39,405 bases of DNA from Streptomyces griseoflavus (GTDB taxonomy: Bacteria; Actinomycetota; Actinomycetes; Streptomycetales; Streptomycetaceae), in NCBI RefSeq assembly GCF_014649995.1, contig NZ_BMUC01000001.1, forward strand, positions 1,150,070-1,189,474, in the 5' to 3' direction. Each line of letters starts with the position of its first letter. The first letter of the stretch is position 1. The translations under genes and the position numbers were made by a program. Below, in pieces: positions 25,627 to 33,385 of this stretch. The notes beneath the pieces are model-generated. The model worked only from the letters and a program-made list of their open reading frames with translations. It was not told where the DNA came from and did no database searches.

Positions 25627-27063
25627 ATGTCAGACAGCTCCATCCTGCCGCCGGCGCGGCTGCACCCCGAAGCGGAGCTGGCGCGCGACGCCCTGTCCAC
25701 CCCGTTGCTGTCCCGCGCCGCCGGGCTCGCCCGCTGGGCCGGGCCCGCGACCCGCGTGGACGCCGGCGGCGGGCTCGTCGAGGAGCAACTGTCCGCGGCC
25801 GCCGCGGAGCTCGGACTGACCGGCGACGACGCCGCCGCCCACGCCAGTGAGGCCTGGCGGGTCGCCGTCGACACCGGACTCGTCGAGATCGCCGACGAGG
25901 AGGAGGGGACCGTCACCGCGGGCGCCGAACTGGCGCTGCTCACCGGCGGATCGCCGCAGGACGTGCTGGGGGTCTGGCTCGCCGCCCTGGAAACGGTGAT
26001 CGGCGACGCGAGCGTCCCCGACCTCGGGGGCCTCGTCGACGCCATCGTCGAAGGAGAGGGCTCCGGGGAACTCGACCTCGACGCCCTGGACTGGGACCCC
26101 GAGGCCGAGGCCGACTTCCTCGACGGAGTGCTCGGCAACCTGTACCTGCTCACGGTCGGGGACGAGGGCCCCGGCGGTGCGCCCGTACCGCTGCCCGCGC
26201 TGGCCGCATCGGTGATCGTGCCCGACGACATGCCCGAACCCACCAATGACGTCCTGGAGCAGGTCTCCGACGCGATGATGCGGCTCGACGACCAGTTCCG
26301 CGTGCTCGAACCGGTGGGGCTCGTCGAGTACCACCCGGTCGACGAGGCGCTGATGGCCGACGCCGAGCAGGAGCCCGCGGCACCGGTGGACGACACCGAC
26401 GTCTCCCGCTACGGCATGGTGCGGCTCACCCCGCTCGGGCTCTACGGACTGCGCGCCCGGCTGCTGGAGGCCGGATTCCGGGCGCCGGCGGTCGGGGAGC
26501 TCACCGACAAGGGGGCCGACGCGCTGCTCGACGGCACGGCCGGCTTCCCGCCCGCGGCCGCCCACGCGGAAACCGAGAAGTGGCTGGCCCGGCGCGAACC
26601 CCTGGCCGCCGCACGCGAGTTGCTGGCCGCCGCCCGGGGCACCGACGAGGGCGCGCCGCTGCGGCGGCTGCGGTGCCAGCAGGCGCTGTCGCTGGTCGGC
26701 GCCTCCGCCGAGCCCGCCCTGCGGGAGGTCCTGGCCGACCCCGAACTCGGCGGACTGGCCCGGGTGTGGCTGGCCGAGCACGGGGCGGCCGACGTGCCGC
26801 CCCCGTCCGAGGCCCTGATCTTCTGGCTGACCATCGACACCGTCGCAGCCCAGCTCGCCGCGGAGGGCAACTCCGAGGAACTGCGCTCCCTGGTGGAGGG
26901 CCTGGCACGCCAGCACGGCGGCTTCTTCGACACCGCCTGGCGGGTGGACCACCCGGCCACCGCGGACGTGCTGGAGGCCATGGGACGCCTGCACCCGGAC
27001 AAGAAGGTCGCCAAGGAAGCACGCAAGGCCGCCTTCAAGGCCCGGTCGCAGCACGGGGGCTGA
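25627..27063 (+). CDS. Conserved hypothetical acidic protein
   Basis: A 478-residue soluble protein, strongly acidic and alanine/leucine-rich, with no signal peptide or membrane segment. The first 250 residues contain helix-turn regions (LSAAAAELGLTGDDAAAHAS). The middle has a winged-helix-like patch (RYGMVRLTPLGLYGLRARLL). The C-terminal part has short helical repeats (QALSLVGASAEPALREVLAD) that look HEAT/armadillo-like, and it ends with a basic tail (VAKEARKAAFKARSQ). I recognise no catalytic motif. GAGGAGA lies about 9 bases before the ATG. The possible Y RNA genes begin 80 bases downstream on the same strand. Confidence 0.8.
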   Translation: MSDSSILPPARLHPEAELARDALSTPLLSRAAGLARWAGPATRVDAGGGLVEEQLSAAAAELGLTGDDAAAHASEAWRVAVDTGLVEIADEEEGTVTAGAELALLTGGSPQDVLGVWLAALETVIGDASVPDLGGLVDAIVEGEGSGELDLDALDWDPEAEADFLDGVLGNLYLLTVGDEGPGGAPVPLPALAASVIVPDDMPEPTNDVLEQVSDAMMRLDDQFRVLEPVGLVEYHPVDEALMADAEQEPAAPVDDTDVSRYGMVRLTPLGLYGLRARLLEAGFRAPAVGELTDKGADALLDGTAGFPPAAAHAETEKWLARREPLAAARELLAAARGTDEGAPLRRLRCQQALSLVGASAEPALREVLADPELGGLARVWLAEHGAADVPPPSEALIFWLTIDTVAAQLAAEGNSEELRSLVEGLARQHGGFFDTAWRVDHPATADVLEAMGRLHPDKKVAKEARKAAFKARSQHGG

Positions 27064-27141
27064 GCCCCACGGCCCCGGAGGCGGCGTCAGCGCCGCTGAT
27101 TAATTCGCTCGCCCGACCGATGACCGCCCTCCTAGAGTGAT

Positions 27142-27311
27142 GCACGTCCAGGTGCGAAGGCAGGACCTACTTCCACTCATCATGGGGCGGTCACGGGTTC
27201 GAGTCCCGTCACCGGCACAACACGCCGGTGTAGCTCAGGGGTTGGAGCGCCATCGTCGGTTCCGCCGAATCAGAACTCTGGACACCGAACACTTCACGCA
27301 CCTCCCGGTGC
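27142..27311 (+). ncRNA. Y RNA candidate A with permuted tRNA-like module (YrlA-type)
   Basis: The DNA reads as a circularly permuted tRNA. T-arm: ACGGG 27193-27197, loop TTCGAGT, CCCGT 27205-27209. 3' acceptor strand: CACCGGC 27210-27216. A 7-base loop. 5' acceptor strand: GCCGGTG 27224-27230. TA. D-arm: GCTC 27233-27236, loop, GAGC 27245-27248. The anticodon-stem position is ATGG 27182-27185 with CCAT 27250-27253. Outside this, AGGTGCG 27150-27156 pairs with CGCACCT 27297-27303, and AAG pairs with CTT after a 2-base bulge. The strand with GCGAAGG resembles the Ro60-binding CGAAGG of vertebrate Y RNAs. A -10-like TAGAGT is at 27133-27138. It lies upstream of the Ro60/Rsr gene, as bacterial Y RNA genes often do. 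Ends are approximate. Confidence 0.75.
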
Positions 27312-27396
27312 GCGGGCTGCGGCTACTTCTTCTGCGAAAAGATCCCGTGCCGCCGCCGACTCGATCTCGGGAGGCGCGGCGGAGGACGGGGTGCCC
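27307..27396 (+). repeat. Third, degenerate copy of the Y RNA 5' block
   Basis: GGTGCGCGGGCTG (27307-27319), 4 bases, then TACTTCT (27324-27330) repeats with identical spacing the blocks at 27151-27174 (GGTGCGAAGGCAG...TACTTCC) and 27397-27420 (GGTGCGCAGGCAG...TACTTCC). After it only GATCCCGTGCCG recalls a T-arm; no complete tRNA-like module is present. It is either a decayed Y RNA unit or a variant without the tRNA-like part. Confidence 0.5.
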
Positions 27397-27536
27397 GGTG
27401 CGCAGGCAGCGGATACTTCCGGGATCAGGTCTGTTGCGGGTTCGAATCCCGTCGTCGGCCCGGGGCCGACGTGGCGGAAAAGGAAGACGCGCCTGACGTG
27501 TTCCGTCGCCGGCCTCGTCCTCGGGCACCGTCCTCC
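27381..27536 (+). ncRNA. Y RNA candidate C with permuted tRNA-Leu-like module
   Basis: Same permuted layout. T-arm: GCGGG 27436-27440, loop TTCGAAT, CCCGT 27448-27452. Acceptor hairpin: CGTCGGCC 27453-27460, CGG loop, GGCCGACG 27464-27471. D-arm: GCG 27474-27476 with CGC 27488-27490, whose wording (TGGCGGAA...AGACGCG) is that of tRNA-Leu. Anticodon-like stem: TCAGG 27425-27429 with CCTGA 27492-27496. The ends can close through GGAGGACG 27381-27388 with CGTCCTCC 27529-27536 and GTGCCCG 27391-27397 with CGGGCAC 27522-27528, leaving a GG bulge. A competing inner helix, CGGTGC 27396-27401 with GCACCG 27525-27530, corresponds to the terminal helix of candidate A. The CGAAGG found in A is CGCAGG here. 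Confidence 0.7.
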
Positions 27537-27577
27537 TCGCGCCTTCCTCCAAAAACACGGATTCGGGGGAATTCCGC

Positions 27578-29161
27578 ATGGCACGCTTCAACACCAAGAA
27601 GGCGAAGGCGCGGCCCACCTCGCGTGTGACGTCGACGGGCCGCGTCCTGACCACGCACCAGGGCGGCCGGGGCCGTGAACGCGACGCCCGCTCCGAGCTC
27701 TTCCTGCTCGCCGTCTCCGACTTCGTGACCCAGCGGACCTTCCACGAGAGCGGCGACAGCCGTGACGACCGGTTCGCGAAGCTCGTGCGCGACCTCGCCG
27801 TGACGGACCCGTCGTGGACGGCCGGCCTGCTCGGCTGGCTGCGCGGCGAGGGCAGCCTGCGGACCGCCTCCCTGGTGGGCGCCGCCGTCTACGTCAAGGC
27901 CCGGCTGGACGCCGGAGCGACCGACGGTCCCTCGAACCGGCAGGTCGTGGACTCCGTGCTGCGGCGGCCCGACGAACCCGGTGAGCTGCTCGCCCACTGG
28001 ACGGCGACGTACGGCCGGAACATCCCCAAGCCCGTCAAGCGCGGAGTCGCCGACGCCGTACGCCGCCTCTACGGGGGCAGGGCGCTGCTGAAGTACGACA
28101 CCGCCTCCAAGGGCTACCGCTTCGGCGACATCCTGAACCTGGTGCACGCGGCCCCCGACCCGGACAAGCCGTGGCAGGGCGAGCTGTTCCGCTACGCCCT
28201 GGACCGCCGGCACCACCCGGACACCGCGGTGCCGCCCGCTTCGAGCCGTGTGCTCACCGCGCACCGCGAGCTGATGGCGCTGCCCGTCGCGGAGCGGCGG
28301 GCGGTCGTCACGGCACCCGGCGGTGCCGAGCGGCTGGCCGCCGCCGGCCTCACCTGGGAGGCGCTGGCGGGGTGGTTGCAGGGGCCGATGGACCAGGCTG
28401 CCTGGGAGGCGGTGATCCCGTCCATGGGAACGATGGCGCTGGTGCGCAACCTGCGGAACTTCGACGAGGCGGGCGTCTCGGACGAGGCCGCCGCGTCGGT
28501 CGCCGCCCGCATCGCCGACCCGGCGGAGGTCGCGCGGTCGCGGCAGTTCCCCTTCCGGTACCTCGCCGCGTACCGGCACGCGCCGTCGCTGCGCTGGTCG
28601 TACCCGCTGGAGCGGGCGCTCGGGCACTCGCTGGCCAACGTGCCGGCGCTGCCGGGGCGGACGCTGGTCCTCGTGGACCGCTCGGGTTCGATGTTCCACT
28701 CCCGGATGTCGGACCGTTCCGAACTGACCCGCGCGGACGCGGCGGCGGTCTTCGGCACGGCGCTCGCGCTGCGGGCGGCGAAGGCGGACCTCGTCGAGTT
28801 CGGCTCGACCAGCCGGCGGGTGCGGTTCCGCCGGGGCGAGTCGGTGCTGAAAATCCTCGAGCGGTTCGGCGACCTCGGCGGCACCGACACCACCGGGGCG
28901 GTGCGCCGGCACTACGCGGGGCACGACCGGGTACTGATCGTCACCGACGAGCAGTACGCCTTCAGCCACCACGGGGACCCGACGGAGCAGGTCCCGGCCC
29001 ACGTCCCGGTCTACACCTGGAACCTCGCCGGCCACCGGGCGGGCCACGGCCCGTCGGGCACGGCGAACCGGCACACCTTCGGCGGCCTGACGGACGCCGC
29101 GTTCCGGATGGTTCCGCTGCTCGAGGCCGGGCGGGACGCCGACTGGCCGTGGGCCGCGTGA
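27578..29161 (+). CDS. rsr: Ro60 orthologue Rsr (TROVE and vWA domain RNA-binding protein)
   Basis: Ring-shaped RNA-binding protein that holds Y RNA on its outer surface, binds single-stranded ends of misfolded RNA in its hole, and in other bacteria tethers to PNPase or assists rRNA and tRNA processing under stress. It has 527 residues. The N-terminal TROVE domain of HEAT-like helices covers about 15-360 (TQRTFHESGDSRDDRFAKLV, SLVGAAVYVKARLD, RYLAAYRHAPSLRW). The C-terminal von Willebrand A domain has an intact metal site in VLVDRSGSMFHSR and later GGTDTTGAV and IVTDEQYAF. GGGGGA lies 7 bases before the ATG. The non-coding region 27142-27536 immediately upstream carries its probable Y RNA partners. 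Confidence 0.95.
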   Translation: MARFNTKKAKARPTSRVTSTGRVLTTHQGGRGRERDARSELFLLAVSDFVTQRTFHESGDSRDDRFAKLVRDLAVTDPSWTAGLLGWLRGEGSLRTASLVGAAVYVKARLDAGATDGPSNRQVVDSVLRRPDEPGELLAHWTATYGRNIPKPVKRGVADAVRRLYGGRALLKYDTASKGYRFGDILNLVHAAPDPDKPWQGELFRYALDRRHHPDTAVPPASSRVLTAHRELMALPVAERRAVVTAPGGAERLAAAGLTWEALAGWLQGPMDQAAWEAVIPSMGTMALVRNLRNFDEAGVSDEAAASVAARIADPAEVARSRQFPFRYLAAYRHAPSLRWSYPLERALGHSLANVPALPGRTLVLVDRSGSMFHSRMSDRSELTRADAAAVFGTALALRAAKADLVEFGSTSRRVRFRRGESVLKILERFGDLGGTDTTGAVRRHYAGHDRVLIVTDEQYAFSHHGDPTEQVPAHVPVYTWNLAGHRAGHGPSGTANRHTFGGLTDAAFRMVPLLEAGRDADWPWAA

Positions 29162-29164
29162 GAA

Positions 29165-29202
29165 CGCCGGGTGCCCCTGTCCGTGGACAGGGGCACCCGG
29201 CG
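29165..29202. terminator. Bidirectional terminator between rsr and the TerD gene
   Basis: A perfect 17-bp stem: CGCCGGGTGCCCCTGTC (29165-29181) pairs with GACAGGGGCACCCGGCG (29186-29202), with a 4-base loop. It starts 3 bases after the rsr stop. Confidence 0.92.
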
Positions 29203-29217
29203 CTGTTACGCGTGTGA

Positions 29218-30417
29218 CTACAGGGCCTGGGCGGCCGGCTTGACCATGCCGCGGACCGTGCGGGACTTCACGAAGTCGCCCATCGCGGTCATCTCCCACT
29301 CGCCGGAGTACTGGCGGATCAGCTTCGCCATCATCACGCCCGTCTGCGCCTCGGCGCTCGTGAGGTCGAAGCGGACCAGTTCCTCGCCGGTCGTGGTGTC
29401 CAGCAGACGGCAGTACGCCTTGGCGACCTCGGTGAACTTCTGGCCGGAGAAGGAGTTCACCGTGAAGACCAGGCCGCTGACCTCCATGGGAAGCCGGCCG
29501 AGGTCGACGGTGATGGTCTCGTCGTCCCCGCCGCCCTCGCCGGTGAGGTTGTCGCCGGAGTGGCGGATCGCGCCGCCCACGATCTGGAGCTTGCCGAAGT
29601 AGCAGCTGTCGATGTGGTTGCGCTGCGGGCCGTAGGCGATGACCGAGGCGTCCAGGTCGATGTCCTTGCCGCGGTAGGCGGGCTCCCAGCCGAGACCCAT
29701 CGTGACCTGGGAGAGCAGCGGGCGGCCGCCCTTCATCAGGGAGACGGTCTGGTTCTTCTGCAGGCTGACCCGGCCCTTGTCGAGATTGATCTTCCCGGAG
29801 CCGGGGGCGGGTGCGGGCGGGGCAGGGGGCGTGGCCGGAGCGGCGGGGGCGGCGGCCGGCACGGGGGGTGCCTGCGGAGCGGCGGCCGGCTGGGCCGGGG
29901 CGGCCGGGGCGGCCGGTTCCTCAACGGTGACACCGAAGTCGGTGGCGATGCCGGCCAGGCCGTTGGCGTAGCCCTGGCCGACGGCGCGGGCCTTCCAGGC
30001 GCCGTTGCGCAGGTAGATCTCGACGACCACGAGGGCCGTCTCGGAGCCGAGGCCCGGCGGCGTGAACGTCGCGAGGACGGCGCCGCCGTCCGCGTCGCGG
30101 ATCGTGGCCGTCGGCTCGATGCCCTGGAAGGTCTGTCCCGCCGCGTCGGGGCTCGCGGTCACGACGATCTTCTCGATGCCCGGGGGCACGGCGGTGGTGT
30201 CGACCGTGATGGCGTCGGGGGCGGTGCCGCCGCCGGAGCGGTAGCTCACGCCGGGGCCGGCGGGCTGGTTGTAGAAGATGAAGTCGTCGTCGGAGCGCAC
30301 CTTGCCGTCGGCGGTGAGCAGCAGGCCCGAAACGTCGAGCCGCACGGGCGCGGAGACGTCCACCGTCACGCGGGCGGTGGGGAGGGGGATGTTCGAGCCG
30401 GGGGTCATAGCTGTCAT
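29218..30417 (-). CDS. Tandem TerD-domain protein
   Basis: A 399-residue cytosolic protein with two TerD (tellurium-resistance/calcium-binding stress) domains. Domain 1 covers about residues 12-168, with VRLDVSGLLLTADGKVRSDDDF and FYNQPAGPGVSYRSG carrying the acidic calcium-site region. A Pro/Ala-rich linker of some 45 residues follows (170-215). Domain 2 runs from about 218 to 395, with GWEPAYRGKDIDLDASVIAY, HSGDNLTGEGGGDDETI and FVKSRTVRGMV. The TerD family is abundant in Streptomyces and linked to stress and cell-envelope integrity; tellurite resistance itself is not implied. The start is ATG 30417, with ATG 30408 in frame. Convergent with rsr. Confidence 0.9.
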   Translation of the reverse strand: MTAMTPGSNIPLPTARVTVDVSAPVRLDVSGLLLTADGKVRSDDDFIFYNQPAGPGVSYRSGGGTAPDAITVDTTAVPPGIEKIVVTASPDAAGQTFQGIEPTATIRDADGGAVLATFTPPGLGSETALVVVEIYLRNGAWKARAVGQGYANGLAGIATDFGVTVEEPAAPAAPAQPAAAPQAPPVPAAAPAAPATPPAPPAPAPGSGKINLDKGRVSLQKNQTVSLMKGGRPLLSQVTMGLGWEPAYRGKDIDLDASVIAYGPQRNHIDSCYFGKLQIVGGAIRHSGDNLTGEGGGDDETITVDLGRLPMEVSGLVFTVNSFSGQKFTEVAKAYCRLLDTTTGEELVRFDLTSAEAQTGVMMAKLIRQYSGEWEMTAMGDFVKSRTVRGMVKPAAQAL

Positions 30418-30572
30418 GCCGGGTGAACGAGCGAGGGCGTTTTACCGTTCCCTTACCTGTGGGCCGATCGGGGTGGCGGGGGAGAGAGGTGTTCCCGTCG
30501 GGTGTTCCCGACCGGTGCCCCCGCCCCCGCCGCCCCTTCCCGTCCCGGTCCGGGGCCACCTGGCTCCTCCCC

Positions 30573-30601
30573 GGCCCCGCTCCTCGAACGCCGGAGGGGC
30601 C
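30573..30601. repeat. Imperfect palindrome of the common Streptomyces CTCC...GGCGTTCGAGGAG type
   Basis: GGCCCC (30573-30578) pairs with GGGGCC (30596-30601), enclosing CTCCTCGAACGCCGGAG. The reverse strand reads CCTCCGGCGTTCGAGGAG, a wording I know as a frequent intergenic repeat in Streptomyces. It lies just after the dehydrogenase stop and probably acts as that operon's terminator. Confidence 0.5.
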
Positions 30602-30609
30602 GGGACCCG

Positions 30610-31599
30610 CTAGGGCACCACCACGATCTTTCGGCCCACGCCCGCCGCGAACTGGTCCAGGGCCTGCGGGTACTGGTCCAGCGGGAGGCGGTCGCTGATG
30701 AAGACGTCCGGTTCCAGGACGCCGCCCGCGAACAGCTCCGCCGCGCGCTCGTAGCTGTGCAGCACGGCCATCGAGCCGGTGATGGTGATCTCCTGGTTGT
30801 AGATCCGGTACGGATCGATCCGCACCCGCGTCGCATAGTCGGCGACTCCGAACTGCAGGAACGTGCCGGCCTTCGCCACCCGGTCCAGCCCGTCCTGGAT
30901 CGCCGCGGCGTTCCCCGTCGCGTCGATGACGAGGTCCCACCCCTGCGGCCGGTCCAGTTCGTCCGGGGTCGCCGCCGACGCGGAGACACCGAGCCGGCGG
31001 GCCGTCTCCAGCCGGGCCGGATTGAGGTCCACCATGTCCACGCTCGCCGCGCCGGTCCGCTTCGCCAGCTCCAGCATCATCAGGCCCATGGTTCCGGAGC
31101 CGTAGATCAGCACGTGCGCGCCGAGCCGCGACCGCAGCACGTCGTAGCCGCGCACCGCGCAGGACAGCGGCTCGATCAGCGCCGCGTCCTGCGTACGGAC
31201 GTGCTCGGGGAGCTTCACGCAGTTCGCCACCGGGGCGAGGGCGTACCGGGCCGCGCCGCCCGCCGTGGTGACGCCGATCGCCGCCCAGCGTTCGCAGAGG
31301 TTGTTGCGGCCGGTGCGGCAGTAACGGCACTCGTGGCAGTACAGGGAGGGGTCCACCGCCACCTGGTCGCCGAGCGACACCTCCGTGACCTGCGCGCCGA
31401 CACCGACCACCTCGCCGGCGAACTCGTGTCCCGGCACGATCGGGAGCCTGGGGGCGAACTCGCCCTGGAGGATGTGCAGATCGGTGCCGCACAGTCCGCA
31501 GGCCGCGACCTCGACGACGACGTCGCGGGGCCCGGGCGTCGGGTCCGGGACCTCGGTGACGACGGCCTTGCCCACGGACTCGATGACGGCGGCCTTCAT
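30610..31599 (-). CDS. Zinc-dependent alcohol/polyol dehydrogenase
   Basis: A medium-chain dehydrogenase of 329 residues. The catalytic zinc site includes the cysteine of CGLCGTDLH and the GHEFAG motif. The structural zinc site is intact in CHECRYCRTGRNNLC (four cysteines). The cofactor fold shows GSGTMGL, and the acidic residue in VDLNPARLETA points to NAD+ rather than NADP+. Its ATG overlaps the permease stop (ATGA), so it is the last gene of the importer operon and probably oxidises the imported sugar alcohol or a related polyol. The exact substrate (sorbitol-, arabitol- or similar) cannot be decided from sequence alone. Confidence 0.9.
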   Translation of the reverse strand: MKAAVIESVGKAVVTEVPDPTPGPRDVVVEVAACGLCGTDLHILQGEFAPRLPIVPGHEFAGEVVGVGAQVTEVSLGDQVAVDPSLYCHECRYCRTGRNNLCERWAAIGVTTAGGAARYALAPVANCVKLPEHVRTQDAALIEPLSCAVRGYDVLRSRLGAHVLIYGSGTMGLMMLELAKRTGAASVDMVDLNPARLETARRLGVSASAATPDELDRPQGWDLVIDATGNAAAIQDGLDRVAKAGTFLQFGVADYATRVRIDPYRIYNQEITITGSMAVLHSYERAAELFAGGVLEPDVFISDRLPLDQYPQALDQFAAGVGRKIVVVP

Positions 31600-32447
31600 T
31601 TCACGGCTCCCAACGACAGGCCCTGGACCAGTTTGTCCTGGGCGGCGAACCCCGCGGCGAGCACCGGCAGGGAGATGACGAGCGACGCGGCGCACACCTT
31701 GGCCAGGAACAGGCCCTGGCTGGTGATGAAGCCGGTCAGGAAGACGGGGGCGGTCTCGGCGACCACGCCCGTCAGCACACGGGCGAACAGCAGCTCGTTC
31801 CAGCTGAAGATGAAGCAGATCAGGGCCGTCGCGGCGATGCCGGGCAGGGCGATCGGGGCGACCACGCGGGCCAGCACCGTCGGCAGCCGGGCGCCGTCGA
31901 TCTGGGCGGCCTCGATGACCGCGACCGGGACCTCGGCGAGGAAGGACTGCATCATCCACACCGCGATCGGCAGGTTCATGGAGGTGTAGAGGAGGACCAG
32001 CAGCCAGATGTTGTCGAGCAGCCCGGCGTTCTTCGCGAACAGGTAGATCGGCAGCAGGCCGGCCACGACGGGCAGCATCTTGGTGGAGAGGAAGAAGAAC
32101 AGCACGTCGGTCCACCGCTTCACCGGGCGGATGGACAGGGCGTAGGCCGCGGGCAGGGCCAGCAGCAGGACGAGGAGGGTGGAGGCGACGGACGCCACCG
32201 CGGAGTTGATCAGAGCGGGCCAGGGGCTCGCGCCGCCGCCCGCGCCGAAGAACTCGCGGTAGCCGTCCAGGGTGAGGGCGGCGGCGAACGACGGCGGGTT
32301 GGTGGCCGCGTCCGTCTCGGAGTGGAAGGACGTCAGGGCCATCCAGGCGATGGGCAGGAAGAACACGATGCCGGCCAGCCAGGCGACCAGGCCCAGGCCC
32401 GCTCCGCCGCGGAACCGGCCGCGGGTGCGTACGGCGGTGCTGCTCAT
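31596..32447 (-). CDS. Carbohydrate ABC transporter permease (MalG type)
   Basis: A 283-residue inner-membrane permease with six hydrophobic segments. The first follows a short basic N-terminus (LGLVAWLAGIVFFLPIAWMA). The cytoplasmic coupling EAA loop is EAAQIDGARLPTVLARVVAP. The large loop after helix 1 (FHSETDAATNPPSF...LTLDGYREFF) is typical of MalG-like subunits. It overlaps both neighbours by ATGA, indicating fixed subunit ratios. No ATPase gene is present in the operon. Confidence 0.92.
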   Translation of the reverse strand: MSSTAVRTRGRFRGGAGLGLVAWLAGIVFFLPIAWMALTSFHSETDAATNPPSFAAALTLDGYREFFGAGGGASPWPALINSAVASVASTLLVLLLALPAAYALSIRPVKRWTDVLFFFLSTKMLPVVAGLLPIYLFAKNAGLLDNIWLLVLLYTSMNLPIAVWMMQSFLAEVPVAVIEAAQIDGARLPTVLARVVAPIALPGIAATALICFIFSWNELLFARVLTGVVAETAPVFLTGFITSQGLFLAKVCAASLVISLPVLAAGFAAQDKLVQGLSLGAVK

Positions 32448-33385
32448 GCGCGGGACACCTCCTCGCGGAACAGGGACGACACCACGCGCAGGGCGAAGGT
32501 CGCGATGACGATGGAACCGATGACGACCAGGACGCCGGCGGCCGAGGCGAGGCCGTTCTCGTGGGCCTGGTAGAAGGTCTGGTAGACGGTGTAGGGCAGG
32601 TTGGCGGTGCCCAGGCCGCCGGAGGTGATGGTGAAGACCGCGTCGAAGTTCTGCACGATGTAGATCGAGCCGAGCAGGGCGCCCAGTTCGAGGTAGCGGC
32701 GCAGGTGGGGCAGGGTGATGTGGACGAAGATCTGCCAGTCGCCCGCCCCGTCGACCCGGGCGGCCTCCAGCTGCTGCTGGTCCCGGCTCTGCAGTCCGGC
32801 GAGCAGGATCAGCATCATGAACGGCGTCCACTGCCACACCAGCGCGGCCTCGACGGCGAGCAGCGGGGTGTTCGAGATCCAGTCGGGCTGGGGGCCGCCG
32901 ACGTAGTGCAGCAGACCGTTGAGGAGCCCGTACTCGGGGTTGTAGAGGACGTGCTTCCACAGCAGGGCCGCCGCCACCGGCACCACCAGGAACGGGGCGA
33001 TGAGCAGGGTGCGGACGATGCCCCGGCCGCGGAACCTGCGGTCCAGCAGCAGGGCGAGGAGCAGTCCGAGGACCAGGCTGGCCAGGACGACCCCCACGGT
33101 CAGCAGGATCGTGGTCCACACGGAGCGGCGCAGGTCCGCGTCGGTGAGGACCTCCTGGTAGTTCGCGAAGCCGGCGAAGCCGCGGGCGTCGGGGTAGAGG
33201 GAGTTCCAGTCGAAGAAGGAGATCACCAGGGTCGCCACGAAGGGCAGCTGGGTGACCACGATCATGAAGATCAGGGCGGGCAGCAGGGGGCCGCGGGCGG
33301 CCCAGGCGCGGAGCCGGTCGGAGGACCGGCGGGGGGCCGGGCGGGTCTCTGGCGCGGCCGCGGGGGCCGTGGTCGTGGCGGTCAT
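32444..33385 (-). CDS. Carbohydrate ABC transporter permease (MalF type)
   Basis: A 313-residue permease. After a proline/alanine-rich cytosolic start it has about six membrane helices (LLPALIFMIVVTQLPFVATL is the first) and the coupling loop EAARVDGAGDWQIFVHITLP. The sequence FFDWNSLYPDARGFAGFANY after the first helix is usual for MalF-like sugar permeases. ATG 33385 overlaps the stop of the binding-protein gene, and its own stop overlaps the next permease, so all four genes of the operon are coupled. Confidence 0.92.
   Translation of the reverse strand: MTATTTAPAAAPETRPAPRRSSDRLRAWAARGPLLPALIFMIVVTQLPFVATLVISFFDWNSLYPDARGFAGFANYQEVLTDADLRRSVWTTILLTVGVVLASLVLGLLLALLLDRRFRGRGIVRTLLIAPFLVVPVAAALLWKHVLYNPEYGLLNGLLHYVGGPQPDWISNTPLLAVEAALVWQWTPFMMLILLAGLQSRDQQQLEAARVDGAGDWQIFVHITLPHLRRYLELGALLGSIYIVQNFDAVFTITSGGLGTANLPYTVYQTFYQAHENGLASAAGVLVVIGSIVIATFALRVVSSLFREEVSRA

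Noticed and set aside
25416-26396. 929-codon version of the secreted nuclease starting at 26396
   Set aside because: The extension is a Ser/Ala/Pro-rich shadow of the convincing plus-strand gene at 25627 and would place the signal peptide in the middle of the protein.
27190-27250. Canonical tRNA gene suggested by the T-arm and by GCCGGTGTAGCTCAGG
   Set aside because: The 3' half precedes the 5' half, the two acceptor strands are joined by a 7-base loop, and no anticodon arm lies between D-arm and T-arm, so this is not a normal tRNA gene.
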